The notes under the pieces were generated by a model. It saw only the letters and a program-made list of their open reading frames with translations, did not search any database and was not told the DNA's origin. A stretch of DNA of 64,000 nucleotides from an uncultured Bacteroidales bacterium. GTDB taxonomy: Bacteria > Bacteroidota > Bacteroidia > Bacteroidales > Muribaculaceae. Shown one piece after another: positions 34,161 to 43,591 of the stretch. The stretch lies in NCBI GenBank assembly GCA_902793405.1, contig CADBDH010000011.1, forward strand, positions 111,195-175,194, written 5' to 3'. The first letter of the stretch is position 1. Every line of letters begins with the position of its first letter. The position numbers and the translations under genes are program-made.

Positions 34161-34664
34161 CTAGCGGGATGCGGCAGACTTTTGATAGGCCAGACGCTCG
34201 TCGCCGCTAAGCAGGTAGATAATGCCACAGTAGGTGAAGCCGTAGCGGTCGATGACGTGTCGCATGATGACGTTGTCACGGTGGGTGTCGATGCGCAAAC
34301 AGCCCGCAACTCCCATGCAGTAGTCCATCACGTCATTGAAGATGCCGTGACTAGCTACGGTACTTGCCAAGCGGTGCACCACATAATAGGGCTTGTCGTC
34401 GAGCCACTGGCCCTCGTAAATCTCCTTGTAGGTGGGCTCAGGGCCCGGAATGAAGGCGAATGAAGCCACAATCTCCCCACCCTGCTCTACACACAGGTAG
34501 CAATGCCCGTTGTTGATGTCCTCAACGATGGTCTCACGGCTGGGGTAGCCGTCAATCCACTGGTTGACGTTGCCACACGAGCGCATGATACCCCGCGCCT
34601 CCTCGATGAGCCGCATGATGACGGGCACATCGTCCATCCTTGCTTTTCTAAATGTCCTATTCAT
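34161..34664 (-). CDS. GNAT-family N-acetyltransferase
   Basis: A 167-residue acetyltransferase of the GNAT fold. The N-terminus MNRTFRKARMDDVPVIMRLIEEARGIM is typical, and the acetyl-CoA-binding region is around RLASTVASHGIFNDVMDYC, although the usual Q/RxxGxG/A is degenerate. The end (HVIDRYGFTYCGIIYL) matches the last strand pair. Similar proteins are common in Bacteroidales without a known substrate. It lies 18 bases behind the M3 peptidase gene and is probably the last gene of the mutS2 operon. Confidence 0.85.
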   Translation of the reverse strand: MNRTFRKARMDDVPVIMRLIEEARGIMRSCGNVNQWIDGYPSRETIVEDINNGHCYLCVEQGGEIVASFAFIPGPEPTYKEIYEGQWLDDKPYYVVHRLASTVASHGIFNDVMDYCMGVAGCLRIDTHRDNVIMRHVIDRYGFTYCGIIYLLSGDERLAYQKSAASR

Positions 34665-34682
34665 CGTAATCTCATGAAATTA

Positions 34683-36734
34683 TCAGGGCTCTTGTGTTGT
34701 GATGCCGTCGCGGCGCATCATGGCATCGATGCGGGGCTCAGTGCCACGGAAACGCTTGTACAACGTCATCGGGGGCTCGGTTCCACCGCGGGAGAGGACG
34801 TTATCGACCCACTGGCGGGCGGTCTCACGATTGAAGATGCCATCCTGCTTGAAGCGGTCGAAGGCGTCACACTCGATCACCTCGGCCCACTTGTAGCCGT
34901 AATAACCGGCCGCATAGCCACCCGAGAAGATGTGGGTGAACTGCGGCGACATGATGCAACCCTCGACAGGTTCAAAGGCTTTCACGTCGCGAGTCGCGTC
35001 ATACTCGAACTGGAAATCGTCACCCTCGTAGGGCTCGGTGATGGTGTGCCATGCCATATCGAGGAAGCCGAAACCCAACTGACGCACACAAGCATAGGCA
35101 GCGCCATACTGTGAGGAAGCCAAGAGGCGGTCGATCAACTCCTGCGGAACTGGTTCGCCAGTCTGGTAATGACGGGCAAAACTGTCCAGGAATTCACGCT
35201 CATAGACGTAATTCTCGTTGAACTGCGAGGGCACCTCGACAAAGTCACGATAAACATTGGTACCCGAAAGGGACTGGTACTTGCAGCGGGACAGCAGCTG
35301 ATGCAAAGCGTGGCCGAACTCGTGCATGAAGGTCTCGACCTCGCGCACGGTGAGCAACGAGGGCTTCGTGTCGGTGGGACGGGTGAAATTCATCGTCAAG
35401 GTGACGAGCGGACGTACGTCATTACCGTTCTCGTCGATGTACTGCTCGCGGAAGCTTGTCATCCAGGCTCCACTCTGCTTAGTGGCACGTGGGAAGAAAT
35501 CGACGTAAAGCATACCCACAGCCTTGCCGTCCTCATCGGTCACGTCAAATACCTCGACCTCGGGATGGAAAACCTGGGCATCGTGATTGGGGATGAAACG
35601 CAGGCCATACATCCGCTTGGCAAAGCCAAACACGCCTTGGGTTACCCGGGTAAGCTCAAAATAAGGCCTGAGCAACTCGTCGTTAATGTCAAACATCGAG
35701 TCCTTCTCCTTGTTGCTGTAATAGCTATAGTCCCATGGCATGATTTCGACTGGTTTGCCTTCCTGCTGGCTGGCAAACTCGGTGAGGCGCTGCATTTCCC
35801 TGCGTTCAACGGGCAGATATGCGTCACGCAACTGGTCAAGCATGTTATAGACCGCCTGGGGCCTCTCGGCCATCGTGTGCTGCAATTTATACTCAGCGTA
35901 ACATTTGCAACCCATCAGGCGTGCAATTTCCAGACGGGTGTTGGCGATGTCTCGCAGGATATCCAGGTTGCAGTATTCGCCGCTGGTGCACTGGCGGTTG
36001 TACATCTTGTACAACTTCTCGCGCAGGTCACGGCGTTCGCTATACTTCATGAACGGGATGTAGCTGGGCGCATCCAGCGTTACCAGCCAGGCATCGTCAC
36101 GCCCCTTGTCTTTAGCAGCCTGCTTGGCGGCATCTATGGCGCTCTCGGGCAGACCGGCAATATCGTCCTCGGTGAGCCAGAGCTCATAACGGGGTGTCTC
36201 TTTGAGGGCGTTCTGGTCAAACTTCAAGGTCAGTTCGGTCAAACGCTTGGACAACTCGCGATAGCAGTCACGGTCAGCACCTTGCAGATTGGCACCGCTG
36301 CGCACGAAGCCGTCGTAGGTTTCGCGCATCAGCATCTGGTCCTCGACATCGTACTTGGATGCATCAAAGTTGTCATGAACGTGTTTGACCCGCTGCCACA
36401 GCTGCTCGTTGAGGGTGATGCTGTTGAAATGCTCACTCAACACGGGCGCCATGCGGTTGCTCACTTCCATCAACGCGTCATCGGCATGAGCCGAGAGCAT
36501 GGGATAAAACACGCCCAGGACACGGTTCAACGTTGCCCCGGCACGATCTAGCGCCACGATGGTGTTCTCGAAAGTCGCCTCGGCCCCGTTGGCTGTGATG
36601 GCTTGCACTTCGGCATCATGTTCCTGGATGCCCCGGCGGATGGCCGGCTCATAATCGGCCGTAGTGATGCGGTCAAAGGGGATTGCCCCACCCGTCGTCT
36701 TGAACGGCTTGAAAAATATATTGTCCTCAATCAT
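34683..36734 (-). CDS. M3-family oligopeptidase (Dcp/OpdA-like)
   Basis: A 683-residue zinc peptidase of family M3. The metal motif HEFGH is at 471-475 in FMHEFGHALHQLLS, with the third ligand Glu in FVEVPSQFNENYV about 28 residues on. The C-terminal YYGYKWAEVIECDAF is typical of dipeptidyl carboxypeptidase or oligopeptidase A. There is no signal peptide, so it should act in the cytoplasm on short peptides. The ATG at 36734 is preferred to an in-frame GTG at 36740. It follows mutS2 after 21 bases. Confidence 0.93.
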   Translation of the reverse strand: MIEDNIFFKPFKTTGGAIPFDRITTADYEPAIRRGIQEHDAEVQAITANGAEATFENTIVALDRAGATLNRVLGVFYPMLSAHADDALMEVSNRMAPVLSEHFNSITLNEQLWQRVKHVHDNFDASKYDVEDQMLMRETYDGFVRSGANLQGADRDCYRELSKRLTELTLKFDQNALKETPRYELWLTEDDIAGLPESAIDAAKQAAKDKGRDDAWLVTLDAPSYIPFMKYSERRDLREKLYKMYNRQCTSGEYCNLDILRDIANTRLEIARLMGCKCYAEYKLQHTMAERPQAVYNMLDQLRDAYLPVERREMQRLTEFASQQEGKPVEIMPWDYSYYSNKEKDSMFDINDELLRPYFELTRVTQGVFGFAKRMYGLRFIPNHDAQVFHPEVEVFDVTDEDGKAVGMLYVDFFPRATKQSGAWMTSFREQYIDENGNDVRPLVTLTMNFTRPTDTKPSLLTVREVETFMHEFGHALHQLLSRCKYQSLSGTNVYRDFVEVPSQFNENYVYEREFLDSFARHYQTGEPVPQELIDRLLASSQYGAAYACVRQLGFGFLDMAWHTITEPYEGDDFQFEYDATRDVKAFEPVEGCIMSPQFTHIFSGGYAAGYYGYKWAEVIECDAFDRFKQDGIFNRETARQWVDNVLSRGGTEPPMTLYKRFRGTEPRIDAMMRRDGITTQEP

Positions 36735-36755
36735 TGTCACTAATCTCTAATCACT

Positions 36756-39212
36756 TTATTCCAAATCAACTACAGTAATGCCCGCACCACCAAACTGGAC
36801 ATGCTCGTCACGGTAGGACTTCACGCCGCTAACGGTGTGCAGGTATTCACGGATGGCCACCTTTAGGGCGCCGGTTCCCGTACCATGCAGGATGCGCACG
36901 CGCTGAGCACTGAACTGGATGGCATCATCGATAAAATAGGTAATGGCCTGCAAAGCCTCGTCGGCACGCATGCCTCGCACATCAATATCGGGTTTGAAGT
37001 TCAACTGGCGCGTGCGTATCTCGTCGGTTGTGGAACGTCCCAGCGACTCGGCTTTAGGCGTTTTCTCCTTGCGCATGGTGCGTTCCACCTGGTTGGCCTC
37101 GATGCGCGTTTTGATATTTCCAAATGCCACCAAAGCATATTTCTCGTCGATGCTGATGAGCGTACCCACGGTCGAAGTGCCCTTGATGACCACATTATCG
37201 CCTGCTTGCAGGGGACGGTTCTTGTCAGCCTGCTGGGGCTTAGCTTTCTTCTTGGGTGGCTTGCGGTGGGCTTTGTCTTTGGGTGTGAGTTCGGTGAGGC
37301 GGGCAGGAGCCTCGGGCTCCTCGGCATTGAGGCGCTGCTTGAACTCGTCGAGCTGGCGTCGCAGCTCTTTGGTACGTTCCTTCTCGGCCTGTTCGAGGCG
37401 GATTTCCTTGATGGTCCGCTCGATTTGGGCATTGCTTCCCTGCAGGATTTCCTGGGCCTCGGCACGGGCATCATGGATAATCTGACGATGCTCGGCACGG
37501 ATGTTGTCGAGGCGTTCGTCATAGTCAGCAATCATCTGGTCGAGGCGTTTCTCTTTGGCACGCACGTCCTGGCGCTTGTTTTCCCAGTAGCGGCGGTCAC
37601 GAACGATGTCGAGCAGATATTTGTCCATGTTGATATAGTCGCTGCCCACGATTTCACTGGCCTTGTCGATGACCTGCTGCGGCAGACCCGTCTTGCGGGC
37701 AATCTCGATAGCAAACGAGCTGCCGGGATAACCCATCGACAACTGGAACAGGGGCTGCATGTGCTGGCGGTCGTAGAGCATTGCGCCATTGATGACGCCA
37801 TCGGTCTCATCGGCAAAATGCTTGAGATTCTGGTAGTGTGTCGTAACCACTCCCATCACCTGGTGCTCGTTGAGCTGCTCCAGGATGGACTGTGCGATAG
37901 CACCGCCAATCTGGGGCTCGGTGCCACTGCCCATCTCGTCGATGAGGATGAGCGTCTCCTTTCCTCCCTTGGAGAGGAAAAGTTTCATGTTCTGCAGGTG
38001 GCTGCTATAAGTGCTCAGGTCGTTCTCGATGCTCTGCTGGTCACCGATGTCGATAAAGATGTCATGAAAAATGCCCATGTGGGAATTGTCGCGCAACGTG
38101 GGCAACAGGCCGCACTGCATCATGTACTGCACCACGCCTACAGTCTTGAGACACACAGATTTGCCACCGGCATTGGGACCCGAGATGACCAGAATGCGGT
38201 TTTGCTTGTTCAGGTTGATATTCAAGGGTACCACCTCCTTACCCTGACTTCGCAACGAGAGCATCAGAGCTGGATGAATGGCGGTGTACCATTCCACAAC
38301 GGGCTTGCGGTCGACGTGGCACAGCTGTGCACCCACGTCCTTGGCAAACAAAGCCTTGGCGCGGATGAAATCCAACTGTCCCAAGGTTTCAAGGACGCCC
38401 GCCAGTTCGTCGAGATGGGGACGGATCTGGTCGGTCACCTCGGTGAGGATGCGGATGATTTCGCGAGCGATTTCGGCCTCGGTCTCGCGGATGCGGTTAT
38501 TGGCCTCGACGATGGCATCGGGCTCGATGAACACGGTTTTGCCCGTGGCACTCTCGTCATGAACGATGCCATGCAGTTTGCGTTTGTTCATGGCACTTAC
38601 GGGCAGCACCAGGCGACCGTCGCGCAGCGAGGGCTGCACGTCATTGTCGAGAATGCCGTCCTGCTTACCCTGGGCAATGATGCGGCGCAGAGTGCCGTTG
38701 ATGCTGCTGGTCACACGGGCTATCGAGACCCGCAGCTCATGCAGGTGTGGCGATGCCGTGTCCTTGATATTGCCGGCCTTGTCGAGCACGTGCCCGATGG
38801 CACTGCTCAACTCAGGAAAGGCCTGCATGCCGTTGGTGAGTTCGCGCAGGCGCGGATAGGGCGAATTGCCGTCGCCGTCGGAGACAAAGAAACGTACCAC
38901 CTGGCTCACGGTGACCAATAGGCGCTGCAGGTCAAACAAGCGTTCGGCCGACAGGAAAGTGCCCGGCGTGGAAACCTCCTTGAGCACCACACGCAGGTCA
39001 AAATAGTAACTTAACGGGAATTCACGGCCGGTCTGCACGATAGACAGGAACTCGTTGGTCTCTTCAAGCCAGCGGATGACCTCGTCGCGACGGGTCGAAA
39101 AACGCAAGCGCGGCACATTGGCAGTACCCAACGCGCTCACGCAGTGGCGTTCCAATTCCCGCCTGACGGCATCAAAGCCAATCTTGTTCTCAAAAGATGA
39201 GGGATAAATCAT
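36756..39212 (-). CDS. mutS2: MutS2 with Smr endonuclease domain
   Basis: An 818-residue MutS2-family protein. The ABC-type ATPase carries Walker A GPNAGGKS (near 342-350), with ILIDEMGSGTEP as Walker B. A long coiled-coil region (about 500-620, rich in Arg/Glu/Lys) and a basic linker (PPKKKAKPQQADK) precede a KOW-like segment and the C-terminal Smr domain (about 735-818; DVRGMRADEAL and RILHGTGTGAL). MutS2 acts in recombination control and in rescuing collided ribosomes, not in classical mismatch repair. The ATG at 39212 (MIYPSSFENKIGF) is chosen over a GTG at 39218. A TAATTTTG box ends 6 bases before it, so the transcript may be leaderless. Confidence 0.94.
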   Translation of the reverse strand: MIYPSSFENKIGFDAVRRELERHCVSALGTANVPRLRFSTRRDEVIRWLEETNEFLSIVQTGREFPLSYYFDLRVVLKEVSTPGTFLSAERLFDLQRLLVTVSQVVRFFVSDGDGNSPYPRLRELTNGMQAFPELSSAIGHVLDKAGNIKDTASPHLHELRVSIARVTSSINGTLRRIIAQGKQDGILDNDVQPSLRDGRLVLPVSAMNKRKLHGIVHDESATGKTVFIEPDAIVEANNRIRETEAEIAREIIRILTEVTDQIRPHLDELAGVLETLGQLDFIRAKALFAKDVGAQLCHVDRKPVVEWYTAIHPALMLSLRSQGKEVVPLNINLNKQNRILVISGPNAGGKSVCLKTVGVVQYMMQCGLLPTLRDNSHMGIFHDIFIDIGDQQSIENDLSTYSSHLQNMKLFLSKGGKETLILIDEMGSGTEPQIGGAIAQSILEQLNEHQVMGVVTTHYQNLKHFADETDGVINGAMLYDRQHMQPLFQLSMGYPGSSFAIEIARKTGLPQQVIDKASEIVGSDYINMDKYLLDIVRDRRYWENKRQDVRAKEKRLDQMIADYDERLDNIRAEHRQIIHDARAEAQEILQGSNAQIERTIKEIRLEQAEKERTKELRRQLDEFKQRLNAEEPEAPARLTELTPKDKAHRKPPKKKAKPQQADKNRPLQAGDNVVIKGTSTVGTLISIDEKYALVAFGNIKTRIEANQVERTMRKEKTPKAESLGRSTTDEIRTRQLNFKPDIDVRGMRADEALQAITYFIDDAIQFSAQRVRILHGTGTGALKVAIREYLHTVSGVKSYRDEHVQFGGAGITVVDLE

Positions 39213-39256
39213 AGGCACAAAATTAGTCTTTTTTCGCGGAATGGAGAAATAATTTG

Positions 39257-39380
39257 TATCTTTGCGGCATCATAGGGATATATCCCTAGACATAATCATC
39301 AATCAAATCTTATCTATCTGATTCGAGAAAAAACGAGGCCTCGTTGTCGTTCAACAGAATGCAACGAGGCCCTTTTTATC
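39257..39380 (+). ncRNA. Candidate small RNA between mutS2 and the C1 peptidase
   Basis: A -7 box TATCTTTG (39257-39264) is followed after about 7 bases by a hairpin TAGGGATATATCCCTA (near 39273-39288) and then, without any ATG-initiated frame, a 10-bp stem GGCCTCGTTG / CAACGAGGCC (39337-39346, 39362-39371) with a following CTTTTTATC and seven more T. This forms a complete promoter-to-terminator unit of about 110 bases between two divergent genes, neither of which needs a terminator there. The stem could also end a minus-strand transcript (CTCGTTTTTT). The -33 box is weak. Confidence 0.5.
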
Positions 39381-39421
39381 ATTTTTTTCACCAAAATTGG
39401 GCATGAAACAAAAAATATAAC

Positions 39422-39429
39422 TACATTTG
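39422..39429 (+). promoter_or_regulatory. -7 box of the C1 peptidase gene
   Basis: TACATTTG, 56 bases before the ATG at 39486. Only a partial -33 (TTGG) is present 19-20 bases upstream. Confidence 0.5.
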
Positions 39430-39485
39430 CAAGTTAATAACTGAAAATTCAATTAACCTACACATTAATAACTAACTCAATTTTT

Positions 39486-40691
39486 ATGAAGAAATTTTTA
39501 TTCTTACTGCTCGCATCGGCTATTTCGTTCAATATGATGGCCGATAGCAAGGTTGTTGTCCCCGACAGCACCGGTTTCAAGTTCACCGACACCAAGGTTA
39601 TCCGTCACACCCCCGTCAAGGACCAGAACAAGTCCGGAACGTGCTGGTGCTACTCGACCAACTCCTTCTTCGAGAACGAGATCCTGCGTCTGACCGGCAA
39701 GGAGGTTCACCTGAGCGAGGGCTTCGTGGTTAACCACTGCTACTATGACAAGGCCATCAAGTACATCCGCATGGATGGCACGATCAACTTTGCCGAGGGT
39801 GGCGCTGCCGAGGACGTTCCCTACGTATGGCGCAAATACGGTATGGTACCCAACGAGGTGTACACCGGCATGACCTACGGTGACAAGAAGTTCGACACCC
39901 ACGAGTTGACTACCCTGCTGAGCGGCTATGTTGGCACTATCAACAAGAACACCCGCGGCAAGCTCACTCCTGCATGGATGGACGGTCTGCAGGCTATCCT
40001 CAACAGCTACATGGGCAAGATGCCCGAGAGCTTCGTGTATGAGGGCAAGACCTACACCCCGCAGACTTGGGCTGCCAGCCTGGGCCTGAACATGGATGAT
40101 TATGTACCCATCGCATCGTTCACCCACCATCCCTACTATCAGCCCTTCGTTCTTGAGGTGGCTGACAACTGGTTGTGGTCCAGCTATCAGAACGTGCCCA
40201 TCGATGAGTTGCTCGAGATTGCCAACTATGCCATCGACAACGGCTACAGCATCGCTTGGGGTTCTGACGTCAGCGAGAAAGGATTCAAGTGGCGCAACGG
40301 TTATGCCATCCTGCCCGTCAAGAAGGAAGTTCCCGATGCAGCAGGCACCGACATGGCACGCTGGGCTCAGCTGAGCGACAAGGACCGCGAGGCCGAACTG
40401 TGGGACATCAAGGGCCCGGTTAAGGAGCAGTGGGTAACCCCCGAGGAGCGTCAGGAGATGTTCGACAACAAGGAGACCACCGACGACCACGGCATGGTTA
40501 TCATGGGCAAGGCTGTTGACCAGGAAGGTAACAAGTACTTCAAGGTACAGAACAGCTGGGACACCAACCAACTGTACGAAGGCTACTTCTATTGCAGCGA
40601 GGCCTTCTTCCGCGCCAAGACCTTGAACATCCTGGTGCACAAAGATGCCATCCCCGCCAAGATCGCCAAGAAGATGGGCATCAAGAAGTAA
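39486..40691 (+). CDS. Secreted C1-family cysteine peptidase (aminopeptidase C / bleomycin hydrolase type)
   Basis: A 401-residue papain-like peptidase of subfamily C1B. The signal peptide (MKKFLFLLLASAISFNMMA) directs it out of the cytoplasm, unlike the classical cytosolic PepC. The oxyanion Gln47 and nucleophile Cys53 are in DQNKSGTCWCYSTNSFFENE; the catalytic His is in DDHGMVIMG and the Asn in VQNSWDT. The C-terminal arm that makes cytosolic PepC an aminopeptidase is absent or different (ends AKKMGIKK). Codon use is strongly biased like that of the lipoprotein at 33450, suggesting high expression. It is monocistronic with its own terminator at 40792. Confidence 0.9.
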   Translation: MKKFLFLLLASAISFNMMADSKVVVPDSTGFKFTDTKVIRHTPVKDQNKSGTCWCYSTNSFFENEILRLTGKEVHLSEGFVVNHCYYDKAIKYIRMDGTINFAEGGAAEDVPYVWRKYGMVPNEVYTGMTYGDKKFDTHELTTLLSGYVGTINKNTRGKLTPAWMDGLQAILNSYMGKMPESFVYEGKTYTPQTWAASLGLNMDDYVPIASFTHHPYYQPFVLEVADNWLWSSYQNVPIDELLEIANYAIDNGYSIAWGSDVSEKGFKWRNGYAILPVKKEVPDAAGTDMARWAQLSDKDREAELWDIKGPVKEQWVTPEERQEMFDNKETTDDHGMVIMGKAVDQEGNKYFKVQNSWDTNQLYEGYFYCSEAFFRAKTLNILVHKDAIPAKIAKKMGIKK

Positions 40692-40694
40692 GTA

Positions 40695-40721
40695 TTTTAG
40701 TTGCGTGTCACGCAACTAAAA
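40695..40721. repeat. Perfect 13+1+13 palindrome behind the C1 peptidase gene
   Basis: TTTTAGTTGCGTG, one base, CACGCAACTAAAA. It begins 3 bases after the stop. A shorter relative, GTTGCGT-N5-ACGCAAC, is at 16109-16127 behind queE. Confidence 0.7.
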
Positions 40722-40791
40722 GGTCTAGAGTCTAAGGTCTAGAGTTTAGAGGGATTAATCGACTGCCCTACTCTTCCCTGGCAGAATTAAA

Positions 40792-40829
40792 GACCTGCGC
40801 AACCACTATCGGTGCGCAGGTCATTTTTT
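40792..40829 (+). terminator. Intrinsic terminator of the C1 peptidase gene
   Basis: GACCTGCGCA pairs with TGCGCAGGTC across an 11-base loop, followed by ATTTTTTAT. Confidence 0.85.
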
Positions 40830-40873
40830 ATCAACTAATTGTCTTTGTAATCGTGTGCTCTAAGTGCGAATAT

Positions 40874-43498
40874 TTACAGAGCCAGGCGGAAACCAGTGAA
40901 GTTGCCTTTGAATGTGGGTTTGTAACCAGCTCTTGCGGCAATGCGCAAGAGGCTTGGATAGTTTGTCCAACCGCCACCGCGCATGACACGATTCGTGCCA
41001 GTCTCGGGTCCTGTGGGATTGATTTGTTGCGCTTCACTGTAAGTGCCACTCCAGTCTTGGCACCACTCCCATACGTTGCCTGTCATATCATAAAGTCCTA
41101 ATTCATTAGGAGCCTTGGTGGCGACAGCATGAGTGCCATAATCAGGACTGCTGCTTCCCACCGCATGGGCATTGTAATTATACCAAGCAACTTCGTCTAG
41201 ATCATTGCTTCCTGCGTATTTATAGCCCTGGGTGTTCATGCCTCCACGTGCTGCAAACTCCCATTCGGCTTCGGTGGGCAAACGGAAATTCTGACCAGAT
41301 AACTCATTGAGTTTTGCAATAAAAACTTGACAATCGTTCCATGACACGTTTTCGACAGGGCGGTTCAAGTTGCTGCTGAACCTGCTGGGATTCGTTCCCA
41401 TGACAGCTAGCCAGAGTTCTTGCGTTACCTCGGTGACACTCATGCTAAAAGGCGAAAGTGCAACTTCATGAACGGGTTTTTCGTTATCATGGGCTCCTTC
41501 TTCCTGTTCGGGAGTCGCGCCCATAGAGAAGATGCCACCCGCAATGTCCAGCAGCTTGAATGTCACACCATTAACCGTAAACGAGGTTTCACCTGGCCAA
41601 CGATCAGACAACAGATAATCAATGAGGGTAGTCACATCGGCAATGGTGATTGCTCCATTCAAATCAACATCAGGTTTGCCAGGAACTAAAGCATCGTTTC
41701 CGCTCAGCAGATAGTCAATTAGTGCTGCCACATCACTGATGTTTACATTGCCGTCGCCATCCGCATCGCCACGCAAGATTGGCAGATCTTTGGCGGGAAT
41801 CAAGATTGTCATTTCTTCGGTCCAAGCCCAACGCACGCTATCAGGCGAATGGCCAGCCTGAACGGTAATGTAATAGTCATGATTAGTTCTTCCTGCCACA
41901 TAAGGCAATTCAAGCACCTCTTCTCCATCGACAATAAATTTCTTGTATTCCAAGTCCGAAGACATGTTGACGATGACAGCATCATTTGTCATCTGAGTTA
42001 CTATCGTTGGAGCCTCAATAGGTACATAATATTCTAAATGAGCATCAGCTGTTAGAATGTGTTCTCCAGTATAAGAATCGTAAATGATTGCAGTCGCTTG
42101 AATAAAATATTCGCCACCATTTGGCTCACCAAAGGGAAGCAAATCAATTACAAACAAATTGTCTTCAGGATTGGTAAATACAATGTAATCATCACTCTTC
42201 TGGTCTGGATAATATGTTATCTGATACCCATTAATGGTTATCTCCCATTTGTCAACACATGAAGAAGAGACTGCATCACCATAAAATTGAATTGAGGCAT
42301 AATGATCTCCTTCATCTGTAACAGATTCACTTTTCTTTTCATCATACCCCCATGAATCACATTGTTGAATCAAAATTCCACAATTAATCGCAGGAACCGT
42401 AATAGTATATTCCTCCCCCATCAAGTAAAAATCCATCATTGATGTCTTATTTCCTGGCTGAATACTTACATCATAGTCATGATCATATCGTTCAACAATA
42501 TAATAAAAAGGAGATTCCCAATCATCACTGTAACACTCTTCTTCTTCTCCATTCACTAAGAGGCACACTCGTGACAGCTCTGAATCTATATAGATTTTAA
42601 TTCCAAATTCAGAATACTCCATCCCATCTAAAGTGGGAGTAGGGCCAGGTGTGTAATAATCTATATTTTCAATATTAAATAAATCATTATATCCATTAGC
42701 GTGCACTTTGACTTCAAAATTGTAGTTAGCTGAATACCCATAATCATCGCCGCCAAGCAGGACTAATTCACGTAATTGTATTCTATAACCATTAATGTCA
42801 TCTATCCATTGAGGAACATCGGTGAAATCGTATCCATCTTCATTTGAATTATCAAACAAATCTACACCATTAACTTTAATAGAGAAAGTAACCTCTTCTG
42901 GCCCAGTGTAACAAATATCGATAGTTGTGTAGGTGGTATCAAGGAGCTCAGCAAAATCACTATATGTAACAACTTCTTTTCCTCCTTGAGTGAAAGTAAT
43001 CTCACCTGTCAAGTCTTTCAGTATGACATCGCTTGTCACGTTACAAATTTCGTCGTTGAATGAGATTTCTTCACCGCTTTTTGTCGTGAAGAGGGTGTTT
43101 TTCAATTGAATGGTGCTTGGAGCACTGAAATCTGCGGTTGCGGTGACGTTAAATGTCACGAGGGCACCGCTGTTGCCGCTATATGTTTTGATCGTGGGCG
43201 AATAGGACATGATGCGGATGGCACCATCTGACTGCACTTGAGTCGCGATGTTGTGATCTCTACCTTTGCGCGAGGTTAGGTCAAAGATGAAGTCACCGTC
43301 TTCCTGCTCGACGGTCAAGCCTGCGGGTAGGTAGAGGTCGGTTTGGAAGGCAGTGTAGGCCGTTTCGTTGTCAAGCATGATACTCACAGTGCGAGTTTCA
43401 CCAGCTGATATCGACAAATCTTCAATATAAAGGCGGTCTGTTGCGGCAGCACACAGTGTTGCTATCGCCATTACTACAAATAATACTGTTTTCTTCAT
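40874..43498 (-). CDS. Secreted cohesin-like / dockerin-like / FGE-sulfatase domain protein
   Basis: An 874-residue exported protein. Signal peptide 1-19; a cohesin-like beta-sandwich at about 21-155 (VSIMLDNETAYTAFQTDLYLPAGL, IRIMSYSPTIKTYSGNSGAL, TIQLKNTLFTT); a long AT-rich-coded middle of four or so immunoglobulin-like units (about 160-575); a dockerin-like doublet at about 577-637 ([21 protein letters not shown] and [21 protein letters not shown]); and an FGE/SUMF1-like domain to the end ([30 protein letters not shown]). The last two parts are closely related to those of the 18641-21028 protein. It probably acts at the cell surface as an adhesin or scaffold. There is no T9SS tail. Confidence 0.78.
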   Translation of the reverse strand: MKKTVLFVVMAIATLCAAATDRLYIEDLSISAGETRTVSIMLDNETAYTAFQTDLYLPAGLTVEQEDGDFIFDLTSRKGRDHNIATQVQSDGAIRIMSYSPTIKTYSGNSGALVTFNVTATADFSAPSTIQLKNTLFTTKSGEEISFNDEICNVTSDVILKDLTGEITFTQGGKEVVTYSDFAELLDTTYTTIDICYTGPEEVTFSIKVNGVDLFDNSNEDGYDFTDVPQWIDDINGYRIQLRELVLLGGDDYGYSANYNFEVKVHANGYNDLFNIENIDYYTPGPTPTLDGMEYSEFGIKIYIDSELSRVCLLVNGEEEECYSDDWESPFYYIVERYDHDYDVSIQPGNKTSMMDFYLMGEEYTITVPAINCGILIQQCDSWGYDEKKSESVTDEGDHYASIQFYGDAVSSSCVDKWEITINGYQITYYPDQKSDDYIVFTNPEDNLFVIDLLPFGEPNGGEYFIQATAIIYDSYTGEHILTADAHLEYYVPIEAPTIVTQMTNDAVIVNMSSDLEYKKFIVDGEEVLELPYVAGRTNHDYYITVQAGHSPDSVRWAWTEEMTILIPAKDLPILRGDADGDGNVNISDVAALIDYLLSGNDALVPGKPDVDLNGAITIADVTTLIDYLLSDRWPGETSFTVNGVTFKLLDIAGGIFSMGATPEQEEGAHDNEKPVHEVALSPFSMSVTEVTQELWLAVMGTNPSRFSSNLNRPVENVSWNDCQVFIAKLNELSGQNFRLPTEAEWEFAARGGMNTQGYKYAGSNDLDEVAWYNYNAHAVGSSSPDYGTHAVATKAPNELGLYDMTGNVWEWCQDWSGTYSEAQQINPTGPETGTNRVMRGGGWTNYPSLLRIAARAGYKPTFKGNFTGFRLAL

Positions 43499-43507
43499 GA
43501 TGTTCTT

Positions 43508-43590
43508 TTTTAATTACTGCGAATTACACAAATTAAACTAATCGGCATCTGCTATTAAAACCGTTGAATTCATGTAATTCGTAGTTTGTG
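43508..43590. repeat. CGAATTA-rich intergenic repeats, copy set 1
   Basis: GCGAATTACACAAATTAAACTAATCGGC and, in inverse sense, GTAATTCGTAGTTTGTG fill the spacer between the two large surface-protein genes. The same words recur at 48262-48385. Confidence 0.55.
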
Positions 43591-43591
43591 T

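Noticed and set aside
36885-38921. A 678-codon open frame opposite mutS2, and similar long antisense frames opposite fbp, the M3 peptidase and the GT-C-like gene
   Set aside because: All are mirror frames of clear genes, lack recognisable motifs and have no promoter or own start context.
39300-39340. tRNA-like T-arm (GATTCGAG) near 39320
   Set aside because: No acceptor stem, anticodon arm or D-arm could be arranged around it.
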